Virus record (IMG/VR): IMGVR_UViG_3300022602_000160
Span: 1 to 46,742 of that record
DNA: 46,742 nt
Direction: 5' to 3' (one strand)
Source of the DNA: a virus
The stretch's first letter is position 1, and every line of letters starts with the position of its first letter. Positions 1 to 8,207 of this stretch are shown in pieces. A program made the position numbers and the translations under genes. A model generated the notes under the pieces. That model had not been told where the DNA came from, made no database searches, and worked only from the letters and a program-made list of their open reading frames with translations.

Positions 1-1478
1 GTATAAAAGGTTCCTCCAAAATCATAAACTGGTGTTCTATAAGGTAGATTTTTGCTATATGGAAATCTTCCAAAATTTTCTGAACTAGTAGAACCATATG
101 TATGCCACCTATCAGTTAAAGCAGCATCAATTCTATCCTCCATTGCTTTACCAATAGGATTTTTTGCTGTTTGAGTTCCTACAAGATTAAATTGTTCTTG
201 CGGAAATCCAAATATTTCTCTTTGCCAATATGGGTCATTTGGAAAAGCTATTCTATTAGCATCATTTGTTTCTTTTCTATCCTGAGCCTGTTTTATTTTT
301 TCTAGAACATATTCTCTAGCTCGTTGTCCTTCATCGGCTCTAGTGATATTACTTGTATAATCATTAAATCTTCCACCAAACAAAGGGTCTACATTGGCTT
401 CGTCGAGAGCTTTTACTAATGGGTCTGTTAAAACACCAGTGCCCATTTGAGTAGTAATATATTTCTTATGTGGACCAAGAATCCAGTTATTGAATGCCTG
501 TGCAATAGGGGCATATTCTGAAACGGGTTTTAGTGCATCACCATGCTCCATTCCAGGAGCCATTTGCTCATTTTGGAATAGTACACCGTTATGATCTTTA
601 ACGAAACTATCTGCTAAATCAGAAAATTGTGATGGGTTTTCTTCAAACTCACGAAAAGGTTTTTCTGTAAGTTGTTTAAAATGTTGACGGAAATCATATT
701 TTTTGTCATTTGGTAAATTATCATACCAAAGTTTAGGTGGGGATATTTGTGACTCTTGTAAATATTTACCCAACTCACCTTGCTGTTCTAAAGGTACTGT
801 ATCAGACGCCAAACCAGTTACCCAGTTACCACCCTTTGGTTTAATAGCTTGTGAAGTAGGATTAAAGCCAGGGGTTAATTGTCCTTGTTCGTACATGGAC
901 AAGCCTTTTTCCAATAAAGGTTCAGCTTGTGTAGCTAATTGTGCTGTCATAGAACCCATGGTTGGGTACTCTCTTTGGAAACCAGCACGAGCGTTAGTAA
1001 AGTCCGTAGAGAAATTACGAGTGTCTTCAATAGCAGTTTTACCCAACACGCGTAAATCATCGGGAGTAAAACTCATATTGCCAATATGACCAAGATATGG
1101 AGGCAACTTGCTAGCCTCAAAACCCTTGCTTAATGCTTCTAGGTTTTGATTAGCATAATTAGATGTAGGTTGATATTGAATTTTGTTTGCTATGTCAGGA
1201 TGACCAGAATCCCTAGCTACACCAGCTGGGAATGAAGAGAGCATAGCCATAGCTGCTTGAGGAAGAGCAGTAATTCCCAATCTGTCAGCTAATGCTTGGG
1301 GGAATGAAGGTGTTTTAACATCTGGAATAGGAGTATTGTCATCCCAGCTAGAAGATAACGATGCTCGCATTTTAGCAATATTCGCCGCGTCAGATGCACT
1401 TGGCTTATTGTAGCCTGGGGGCAGTGCATCTATACCATTTTCAACATAAGCCCCAGTGATAGGATCTACGTATGCCAT
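1..1478 (-). CDS. Large virion-type protein, partial (N-terminal ~492 residues)
   Basis: An uninterrupted minus-strand frame runs from an ATG at 1478 off the left edge of the window, so only the N-terminal half or less is seen. It begins MAYVDPITGAYVENGID and shows no transmembrane segment or motif I recognise; it is soluble-looking, rich in Asn, Gln, Pro and aromatic residues. It starts 2 bp after the stop of the preceding gene and is the last visible member of a run of large internal-type proteins following the nozzle gene. By position it is probably an internal or ejection protein of the particle, or the large multidomain protein that often ends such operons. Function not recognised. Confidence 0.8.
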   Translation of the reverse strand, partial: MAYVDPITGAYVENGIDALPPGYNKPSASDAANIAKMRASLSSSWDDNTPIPDVKTPSFPQALADRLGITALPQAAMAMLSSFPAGVARDSGHPDIANKIQYQPTSNYANQNLEALSKGFEASKLPPYLGHIGNMSFTPDDLRVLGKTAIEDTRNFSTDFTNARAGFQREYPTMGSMTAQLATQAEPLLEKGLSMYEQGQLTPGFNPTSQAIKPKGGNWVTGLASDTVPLEQQGELGKYLQESQISPPKLWYDNLPNDKKYDFRQHFKQLTEKPFREFEENPSQFSDLADSFVKDHNGVLFQNEQMAPGMEHGDALKPVSEYAPIAQAFNNWILGPHKKYITTQMGTGVLTDPLVKALDEANVDPLFGGRFNDYTSNITRADEGQRAREYVLEKIKQAQDRKETNDANRIAFPNDPYWQREIFGFPQEQFNLVGTQTAKNPIGKAMEDRIDAALTDRWHTYGSTSSENFGRFPYSKNLPYRTPVYDFGGTFY

Positions 1479-1479
1479 A

Positions 1480-2430
1480 TTATTTATTTAAGGAAACTAA
1501 ACCACCGGTTTTAATAGCAATCTGACCGCCTGCCGCTTTTTTATTTTGGTTGGCTGCGTCTTCTGCGTCTAATTTGTTACGTAAAAATCCTGTTACTCCA
1601 GTACCAAGAGCACCAACAATGTTTGATTCTGGACTAAATGGTGTTGGAGCTAACATAGCAGCGTTACTGATTAACCCAGCTGTATCTAAGAACTCACGAC
1701 CAAGCTGACCGCTCTTATAGTGGTTCCATAAACTAACTGCATTATTACCACCTTCCCACAAGCCGCCAACTACTCCAGCACCTTTTACAAGAGGGTGGCT
1801 TAAGGCTGATTTAACACCACTCATCACAGGACCTTCGTTAATGCTTTTAACAGTCTGTAATGCTCTTTGATAAGGTGTCAATGGAGTTGCTGGAGTTGCT
1901 GGAGCACTTGGGGGTGCTACAGGAGCTGGTGTTGGTGCAGGGGTAAAATTTGACCCCACAGGAGTCAATATTCTACGATTGCCTTGTAATTGAAAACCAG
2001 GTTCTGGGTTTTTAGCTAAATCAGCATGCAATTCATTTGCAACATCCATGTCCACATTATGTAATGTATTTTTCATTGCAGGATATCCGAAACCATGTTG
2101 AGATACCATGGTTTCGTTAGCTGGGTAAAATCCAGCTGTGTTAGTTGGCACTGGTGCAGATGGTTGAATTTGCGGAATAGGAGGCGGATTACCAGCATTC
2201 TTCGCGTCTTGGAAACCTTGATACACAGATCTACCCAAATTAGCGGCGAGACCTTTAGTTCCAGTTATAGCATCTTTACCATAGACGGCTGGCAAACCAA
2301 TAGCTTCTGCAAGAACGCCACCTTGACTAGGATCAACAACATCGTTTTGTTTTTTATTAACATGGAATACTTGATGATCTTTAAGATCACTAAGGGGTAC
2401 TTCTTCGTATTTTACTGTGTTGTCGCTCAT
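1480..2430 (-). CDS. Putative virion/ejection protein with C-terminal Gly-Gly motif
   Basis: A 316-residue protein whose ATG overlaps the stop of the upstream gene (ATGA), so it is translationally coupled. Residues ~80-190 are rich in Pro, Ala and Thr (low-complexity linker); the second half contains Gly/Ala-rich, weakly hydrophobic stretches (around VKGAGVVGGLWEGGNN and ALGTGVTGFL). The extreme C terminus carries AAGGQIAIKTGGLVSLNK, the Gly-Gly-hydrophobic tag seen in several other proteins of this arm. No enzymatic motif was found. Position among large virion proteins suggests a minor internal protein ejected with DNA. Function is inferred from context only. Confidence 0.75.
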   Translation of the reverse strand: MSDNTVKYEEVPLSDLKDHQVFHVNKKQNDVVDPSQGGVLAEAIGLPAVYGKDAITGTKGLAANLGRSVYQGFQDAKNAGNPPPIPQIQPSAPVPTNTAGFYPANETMVSQHGFGYPAMKNTLHNVDMDVANELHADLAKNPEPGFQLQGNRRILTPVGSNFTPAPTPAPVAPPSAPATPATPLTPYQRALQTVKSINEGPVMSGVKSALSHPLVKGAGVVGGLWEGGNNAVSLWNHYKSGQLGREFLDTAGLISNAAMLAPTPFSPESNIVGALGTGVTGFLRNKLDAEDAANQNKKAAGGQIAIKTGGLVSLNK

Positions 2431-4196
2431 TGTTTCACTCTCATTGGTTTACCGTTTTGCCAAATAATAGGATTGCCATTTTTATCAGTGTCAGGAGTAC
2501 CCTCTTTTGGTGGATTCATAACATTAGAAACATTTTTATTTAATTCTAAATTCCACTTATTAACAACAGCTTGAGTTTTTGGTAAATTCATAAACGCATA
2601 AGGGTCTGCGTTTTTCACAGTGTTCTTATATCTATCCCACTCTTTTGCTAACTCAGTATTACGCTCAAGAACGTTTTGAACAGTAATAGCTTGAGCTAAG
2701 TTTTGGGACGCAGGAAAGTTAGAACCTAAACCTTTAGCTGCTTGAGAAATAGTAGTTAACTGTGCACCCATTTTAGAGCCAGTACCACCAAATTGTTCTT
2801 TCTCGTAAGCGATACCTAACTCTTTAGCCAATTGATCTACACGAGATCTTTTTTCCATAGAGTCCTCACCTTGCAACATCTGCTTAACGTTAGCTACTCG
2901 GCTAACATTTCTAGCTTCGTCATCATGCCATTTAGGTGGTTCTTCTTTAGAGCCCAATAAATTCATTGCTATGCCAGCAATATCATTCTTATAACCATAT
3001 CCAAAATACTCTGGATGTGTCTTCATTAAGTCAATAATTTCTTGAGCTTTTTGTAATGTAGTCGGGTTGTATGATTGGTTTTGTAAATCGGCAATAAACT
3101 TACCCGCGGCTTCTCTTTCTTGCTTGAGCGATTCTAACTGAGCCGTATTAAGAGCTTCACCTTGTTTTAAACCACTTTCAGCTTCTTGCTTTTGAATACC
3201 ATAATCTTGCACATTACTTACTTGAGGTGGTTTCCACCCTGGAATTGTTGCAACAGGAGCTGCTTCAGCACTTCCAGAACCAGTTAAAAATCCCAATGCG
3301 TTATTAAGCATTCCAGTAACTGGACTAGGTTGTTGTGGTAATCTAGAAGCTGTAGCTGTTACAGGAGGCAAATTAACATCATTTTGTTGCAATGGGGCAT
3401 CTAAGCCACCACCAGCTAAATGACGAACTGCACCACCTTCTTTTTTACCTTGAGCTACAGGACCAGGATAACCAGGCTCTACTTTACCGCCCAAAGCGAT
3501 TGGTAAATCCAATGGGTTTCTTTGATATCTTTCCAACTCTTCTTTAGTAGTTGTAACATGGTAAACTTTTCCATCTGGAGCTTTAATAGGCACATTTTCA
3601 AGCTTATCAAAACGACCCCAGCTGTACTGAGATTCTAGTTTAGCTTTTGAGTTGGTATTAGCAAACTCTTTTAACGCAGCTTGGAATCCCGCTATGTCAT
3701 TATTCTTAGTGTACTGCCCTAAAGTAGCAAGTTGAATTGGAGTTAAATCCCCAAATCCTGGCACTGGAGCTTGACCGCCACCTTGTACGGGAGCCTGAGC
3801 ACCACCTTGCACCGAAGCTTGACCTCCACCTTGTACGGGAGCCTGAGCACCACCTTGTGTCGGAGCTTGACCATTTAATTGACCAAAGGTATCACGCATA
3901 TTACCTAATTGATTGCGTAATAAACCAATTTGAGCCATTGAGCCATAAATGTTTTGAAGTTCAGCATTTTCGTTCATGTGCTGTTCTGCACGTTGACGTA
4001 ATGCTTGCGTTGGATCATAGTGTGTACGAGCCACCATATCATCTAAGCTGCTTTGAAGCTTATGCCAAGGACTACTTAACTCAGTAGCCCTCTCTTGCAT
4101 TTTAGCTAAAATGTCAGCCGATGTAGGATCTACATTTGATGCAGCCGCCTCAATTGTTGGTTTGCTAAGTGTTCCTAAGCCGCTAGGTTCTGCCAT
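2427..4196 (-). CDS. Putative internal virion protein, Gln/Gly repeat and coiled-coil rich
   Basis: A 589-residue protein starting at ATG 4196 behind a TAGGACA ribosome-binding site. Residues ~110-145 hold four tandem octapeptides of the form QGGxQAxV. A Gly-Gly tag follows near residue 253 (KEGGAVRHLAGGG). The second half (roughly 340-560) is helical and charged with Gln/Glu/Lys, as in ejection proteins that pass through the tail. No signal peptide and no catalytic motif are visible. It lies between a Gln/Ala-rich protein and another Gly-Gly protein in the post-nozzle block, the usual place of T7 gp14-gp16 or P22 gp7/gp16/gp20 analogues. That assignment is by position, not by recognised homology. 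Confidence 0.75.
   Translation of the reverse strand: MAEPSGLGTLSKPTIEAAASNVDPTSADILAKMQERATELSSPWHKLQSSLDDMVARTHYDPTQALRQRAEQHMNENAELQNIYGSMAQIGLLRNQLGNMRDTFGQLNGQAPTQGGAQAPVQGGGQASVQGGAQAPVQGGGQAPVPGFGDLTPIQLATLGQYTKNNDIAGFQAALKEFANTNSKAKLESQYSWGRFDKLENVPIKAPDGKVYHVTTTKEELERYQRNPLDLPIALGGKVEPGYPGPVAQGKKEGGAVRHLAGGGLDAPLQQNDVNLPPVTATASRLPQQPSPVTGMLNNALGFLTGSGSAEAAPVATIPGWKPPQVSNVQDYGIQKQEAESGLKQGEALNTAQLESLKQEREAAGKFIADLQNQSYNPTTLQKAQEIIDLMKTHPEYFGYGYKNDIAGIAMNLLGSKEEPPKWHDDEARNVSRVANVKQMLQGEDSMEKRSRVDQLAKELGIAYEKEQFGGTGSKMGAQLTTISQAAKGLGSNFPASQNLAQAITVQNVLERNTELAKEWDRYKNTVKNADPYAFMNLPKTQAVVNKWNLELNKNVSNVMNPPKEGTPDTDKNGNPIIWQNGKPMRVKQ
3762..3867 (-). repeat. Tandem repeat encoding QGGxQAxV octapeptides
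   Basis: A 24-bp unit is repeated about four times within the gene at 2427-4196, with alternate units more alike (48-bp higher-order period). It encodes alternating QGGAQAPV and QGGGQASV/PV. Copy number is likely to vary between related phages through slippage. Confidence 0.75.
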
Positions 4197-4207
4197 ATAT
4201 TGTCCTA

Positions 4208-5179
4208 TTATTGGTAAGTGTACGTATTTCCGCCAGAGGTATCCTGAGTACCCGTAGAAATATTATTTGGATCTGTTATAACATTGTTTGCAACCGCTGT
4301 ATCAACACCAGAGCTTCCTGGGCTTGCAGCATTTGTGCCATTGAAAAAGTTAGCAGCATTATTCCAAGCACCTAATAGTCCCGCAGTAGCTGGAGAATAG
4401 CCTGATGTACCAGACACCCCAGTTGCCGGACTACCAAATATACTATTAAGTAAATTAGTACCTACTGTTGGTAATCCCGCTAAAGTTGAAACCATCTGCA
4501 ATGGGGATTGTTGGTTTTGTACAGATACGGTTGCTGGGGCATTTACAGAGTTGACCATATTAGCATAGTTCAAACCAGGCTGGAATGGTGCGTTCATCTG
4601 AGCTTGACCAGTGGTTAAGTCAGCATTGATATTAGCTGTACCAGTATTAGCTAAGTTAGCCGCTGCAGTAGAACCAGTTTGTTGGTTCTGTAAAGCAGAT
4701 TGCATTTGTGATGCTTGTAAATTAGCTAAGGCATTTGCACTAGATGTATCTACCGCTGTATCACCACGTAAGCTACCAAAATTACCAGAACCAATTGCAC
4801 CAGCTTGTGTGCCAGCGTTTAGTGTTGGCATGAGCTGTTTTAATTGATCTTGCTGAGCTTGGAATAACCCGCCCATCGCAGTACCCGTATTTGGTGTTAC
4901 AGCGCCTGTGGTGGGGTTTACATTAAATGGATTAGCTGCACCAGAAGCAATTTGATTTAAGCTTGTTTCAGATTGAGTAAATGGGTTGCTAGTACTATTT
5001 AGCGTATTGATAGCACCTTGAGCAGTAGTTTGCCCTATCGTAGGTGCTTGACCTAATGCAGTACTTGCATTGTTAATGACATTTTGTTGTGCGGTATCGT
5101 ACCAACTTGGAAGCGTTGTTTGCGACTGATTGGTACTAGATAAAATATTATTTAACCCAGATGAAGTAGTTGTTCCCAC
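4208..5179 (-). CDS. Putative internal virion protein, Asn/Gln/Ala/Thr-rich
   Basis: A 323-residue protein. The frame opens at a GTG (5179) just downstream of the preceding stop, with GAGAG as a plausible ribosome-binding site; no better ATG exists near the N terminus. Composition is dominated by Asn, Gln, Ala, Thr and Ser with no charged clusters, typical of small ejection or tail-tip proteins. The middle (about 100-200) is Gln/Ala-rich and probably helical; the C terminus is Gly/Ser/Asn-rich. No catalytic motif or membrane segment is evident. It is flanked by two other large virion-type genes in the same operon. Function not recognised. Confidence 0.72.
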   Translation of the reverse strand: MGTTTSSGLNNILSSTNQSQTTLPSWYDTAQQNVINNASTALGQAPTIGQTTAQGAINTLNSTSNPFTQSETSLNQIASGAANPFNVNPTTGAVTPNTGTAMGGLFQAQQDQLKQLMPTLNAGTQAGAIGSGNFGSLRGDTAVDTSSANALANLQASQMQSALQNQQTGSTAAANLANTGTANINADLTTGQAQMNAPFQPGLNYANMVNSVNAPATVSVQNQQSPLQMVSTLAGLPTVGTNLLNSIFGSPATGVSGTSGYSPATAGLLGAWNNAANFFNGTNAASPGSSGVDTAVANNVITDPNNISTGTQDTSGGNTYTYQ

Positions 5180-5180
5180 G

Positions 5181-7934
5181 TTATGCTCTCACTTTTTTGT
5201 TAGCTTCTAATAAATATCCCAAAGCACCTTTGCTATCTGGGGGTAAACTCTTAGAGTCGTGTTTTTGTTTATGCTCTCTAATGGTTCTTAAAAATTCATC
5301 TAATACTTTGGCACCACTATCGTTACTACCATTTCCTAAACTAGATACTACATCAGCTGGAATAACAAACTCACCGTTTGCCAACATCGCTGGAATAGAA
5401 TCACTGGTACCATCTCCAGCACCAGTTACATACCGATGCTTGATTGAATTTAACCCACCTTCACTAAAAAACTGTGGGTTATGACCCTCTGGTAATGTTC
5501 TATCTTGGAAAGACATTTCACCACCATTTGCAGCATGAACTAGCTCATTAGCACGAGCTGGTGAAAAACCTTGTAAACTGTTTGTTATTGGGTCACTTCT
5601 TGATCCAAATAACCCAGGTCGATTTTTAATATCTGCACCATGCATTAATAAAGGATTTAAACTAACCTCAGTGCTACCACCATAACTCATGTGGTGCATT
5701 ATACCACCTTGTGCAGCATTTTGTATTTCTTGTAGCTGATTTTGGTTGTATGTAGCTGTAGCTGGATTAAATTCAGCTAATGTCAGATTAGGCATCATAG
5801 ATGCTATCTGTGTGCCTTTTACAAAATGTGCTGTCATGTCAGGTGCCGTATTTGAAGTTGTTTTTGATGTTGTTGAACCAGTACCCGTACCAGTGCCAGT
5901 AGAACCACTACCAGTGCCAGTGCCAGTGCCAGTAGAACCGCTACCAGTGCCAGTAGAACCGCTACCAGTGCCAGTAGAACCGCTACCAGTGCCAGTAGAA
6001 CCGCTACCAGTATCTCCAGAGTTTGATGCTATTGTCGATGTTCCGTTATACGGTGTTCCATCAGCATTAACTGGTTTTCCAGAACCATCAACATACCCAG
6101 ATGGGCTTGTTGGATTTGGAATGGCAGCATCAGATGATGGTAATGCACCACCAGTGGTATTTGTGCCAGTTCCAGAATTAGCCAATACATCAATTGGTGA
6201 AGCATTTACAGTATTAATATCTGAAGACGAAGGCTTTGATGTATCTGTTGTAGTACTATCAGAAGGTAAGCCACCAGATGTAGCGGTATTACTTGAAGCT
6301 GTTGTATCACTAGGCAAACCACCAGAAGTTCCAGATATTGCTGGCAATCCGCTTCCAGAGCTGCTTGTTGGAGGATTAGTGCTTGATGGTATTAATGTAG
6401 CATCAGTAATTACAGGAGATATAACATCGCCAGTGTAAATAGTACCGCCAGGGGTTGATACATCGCTAGGTGATGGATTATCACCAACAACAATATTACC
6501 CGTTCCAGATAAATCTGGGTTGCTTGTGCCAGTTATTTCAACTGTTACTGGATCAGTAGTACTATATGCTGAATCTGGATATGCAGAAGCGCCAGCTGTT
6601 TTATCTGTACTTGCCACTTGTGTAGTCGGAGCAGTAGCAGGTTGTTGTGCTGATTGCCAGCTTGATGTTGCAGTGGCATTTACAGTACCATCTTGATTAT
6701 AAACTGTATTATTACCTGGATTTAATAGCCCAGTTGTGCCGTCTGCATTTGTAACTGGTATTGTATTAGCTAAATCCGCAGGGGACGCAACAGAACTATT
6801 TGTTAAACCAGATTGTAAAGCATTATCTACAGCACCAGAAGTTAAACCAGATATTGTTCCATTGGCTAAAGCGTTAGCTGTTCCAATATCAGCCGTCGGA
6901 GCTTTTAGTGCGTTTACGCCAGCACCAATAGTAGCACCAAGAGCTCCTGTAGTAGCTCCAGCCAGTGGATCACCACCTTTAAGGGCGGAACCTAAAGCTC
7001 CTGTGGCTGTATTAGTTAATATACTTGCTGCTGGAGCAGTCAATCCTGCTCCTTGTAATGCTGTATTAGCACTACCGCCAGCGGAAGTTAATCCATAGTT
7101 TAATGCGGCATTTTCTAGTGCTGTCGTTGGGTCACCACCCGAAGCAATAGTTTTAGCAGCAGATGTAACTGCACCAGCTTGTGTAGGAGTTAAACCAGCG
7201 GAAGTTAATCCGTTTATTGCGCCACCAGTTAAACCACCACCAAGACCACCACTAACAGCACCAGATACAATATCACCACCAGTTAAAGCCGCATTTACAC
7301 CGCCTACACCAGCACCAACTTCAGCACCAGTTACAGCAGATGGAATGGCAGCTAATTCTGGCGCCAAAACAAGAGCCGCCATATTTAAAGGACTGCTTGT
7401 AATTGCATTACCAGCGGACTTTATAACATTACCCAAGAACCCGTCGTTTCCAGAAGCATTTGGGCTATTATATCCAGCTTGTTGTGTATATGCGGATTGA
7501 TATACTGGGTTTATTGCTGCGGTTAATTGTGTAGTGTTTAAATATCCACCACTTGCAGCTGCTTGTGCTGCATTTTGTAAAAGCTGTTTATAAGCGTTAA
7601 CTCCAGCTACTTCTGAACTAGCCGCAGGATTATTAGGATCCATGTGGAAATAATCCACCATAGATTGGTTAATAGCAAGATTTTTAGCGTAGTAACCCAA
7701 TACATCAGTGTAATAAGATGCTGGGTTACTTTGATAAGCTTGTGCAGCGGCAGTATAATCTGCAATGGATGGATTAGGACCTAACTTAGCAGTAATTAAG
7801 TTTCCAACATCTGCAGGTACATTTGAAGCACCACCATAAACACTATTTAAGGCTTGCGATTGCTTCATACCTGCAAGGTATGGACCCAATGCAGATAGCA
7901 TTTCTGGTGTCAAAGAGGATGTTGTATCGGCCAT
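5181..7934 (-). CDS. Large virion protein with Gly/Ala-rich core and conserved phage C-terminal module
   Basis: A 917-residue protein. Residues ~165-370 are an almost continuous Gly/Ala/Thr/Leu stretch with glycine-zipper character, suited to membrane insertion. Residues ~390-690 are Ser/Thr/Gly low complexity containing tandem GTGSGST repeats. The C-terminal ~200 residues hold Gly-Gly tags (QGGIMHHMSYGG, ANGGEM, SEGGLNS) and a block GDGTSDSIPAMLANGEFVIP that I recognise from memory as recurrent in phage virion and tail proteins. It follows the nozzle gene and resembles ejection proteins forming a channel through the host envelope. It could instead be called tape-measure-like, but the short-tail context argues against that. 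Function is inferred. Confidence 0.78.
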   Translation of the reverse strand: MADTTSSLTPEMLSALGPYLAGMKQSQALNSVYGGASNVPADVGNLITAKLGPNPSIADYTAAAQAYQSNPASYYTDVLGYYAKNLAINQSMVDYFHMDPNNPAASSEVAGVNAYKQLLQNAAQAAASGGYLNTTQLTAAINPVYQSAYTQQAGYNSPNASGNDGFLGNVIKSAGNAITSSPLNMAALVLAPELAAIPSAVTGAEVGAGVGGVNAALTGGDIVSGAVSGGLGGGLTGGAINGLTSAGLTPTQAGAVTSAAKTIASGGDPTTALENAALNYGLTSAGGSANTALQGAGLTAPAASILTNTATGALGSALKGGDPLAGATTGALGATIGAGVNALKAPTADIGTANALANGTISGLTSGAVDNALQSGLTNSSVASPADLANTIPVTNADGTTGLLNPGNNTVYNQDGTVNATATSSWQSAQQPATAPTTQVASTDKTAGASAYPDSAYSTTDPVTVEITGTSNPDLSGTGNIVVGDNPSPSDVSTPGGTIYTGDVISPVITDATLIPSSTNPPTSSSGSGLPAISGTSGGLPSDTTASSNTATSGGLPSDSTTTDTSKPSSSDINTVNASPIDVLANSGTGTNTTGGALPSSDAAIPNPTSPSGYVDGSGKPVNADGTPYNGTSTIASNSGDTGSGSTGTGSGSTGTGSGSTGTGSGSTGTGTGTGSGSTGTGTGTGSTTSKTTSNTAPDMTAHFVKGTQIASMMPNLTLAEFNPATATYNQNQLQEIQNAAQGGIMHHMSYGGSTEVSLNPLLMHGADIKNRPGLFGSRSDPITNSLQGFSPARANELVHAANGGEMSFQDRTLPEGHNPQFFSEGGLNSIKHRYVTGAGDGTSDSIPAMLANGEFVIPADVVSSLGNGSNDSGAKVLDEFLRTIREHKQKHDSKSLPPDSKGALGYLLEANKKVRA
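5881..6011 (-). repeat. 21-bp tandem repeats (GTGSGST)
   Basis: A 21-bp unit recurs about five times, with some shortened 6- and 12-bp insertions, inside the gene at 5181-7934. It encodes GTGSGST repeats in the low-complexity linker. The last four units are nearly identical in sequence, which suggests recent expansion. Confidence 0.85.
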
Positions 7935-7937
7935 ATA

Positions 7938-8207
7938 TTAGTGTGATTTACCGTTTATAATTAATGCTGTATCTTTAGCCCAATCTTGCCAATTATCATA
8001 AGTTTCTGGCGTTGGTACTGGAAAGGCTGCGAATGTAAAAGTACTAGCAATTATACTTGCTGTATTTTTCCAATTTTCTTCGCTATTATACGGTATATTA
8101 AGCTGTCCGTAATAGATAATAAAGTTACCATTCCAGTCTTCCCAAGTTGAATGATCTGGAGTAAATGGGAAAAATTGTTGGTTATTCTTATTAACATAAA
8201 TCGTCAC
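7938..8207 (-). CDS. Small virion-type protein, Trp/Asn-rich
   Basis: An 89-residue protein whose ATG overlaps the stop of the nozzle gene (8204-8207). It has two similar halves, each with an aromatic-Pro segment followed by W-x-x-W (STWEDWNGNF near residue 20 and DNWQDWAKDT near residue 70), suggesting an internal duplication of a small beta unit. No membrane segment or catalytic residues are visible. Tight coupling with the nozzle gene suggests a tail accessory protein. Function not recognised. Confidence 0.7.
   Translation of the reverse strand: MTIYVNKNNQQFFPFTPDHSTWEDWNGNFIIYYGQLNIPYNSEENWKNTASIIASTFTFAAFPVPTPETYDNWQDWAKDTALIINGKSH

Noticed and set aside
703-1089. Plus-strand 128-residue frame
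   Set aside because: Lies opposite the large partial minus-strand gene and has Cys/Pro-rich composition typical of antisense reading; no ribosome-binding site.
5746-6438. Plus-strand 230-residue Pro/Val-rich frame
   Set aside because: Antisense shadow of the GTGSGST repeats in the 5181-7934 gene.
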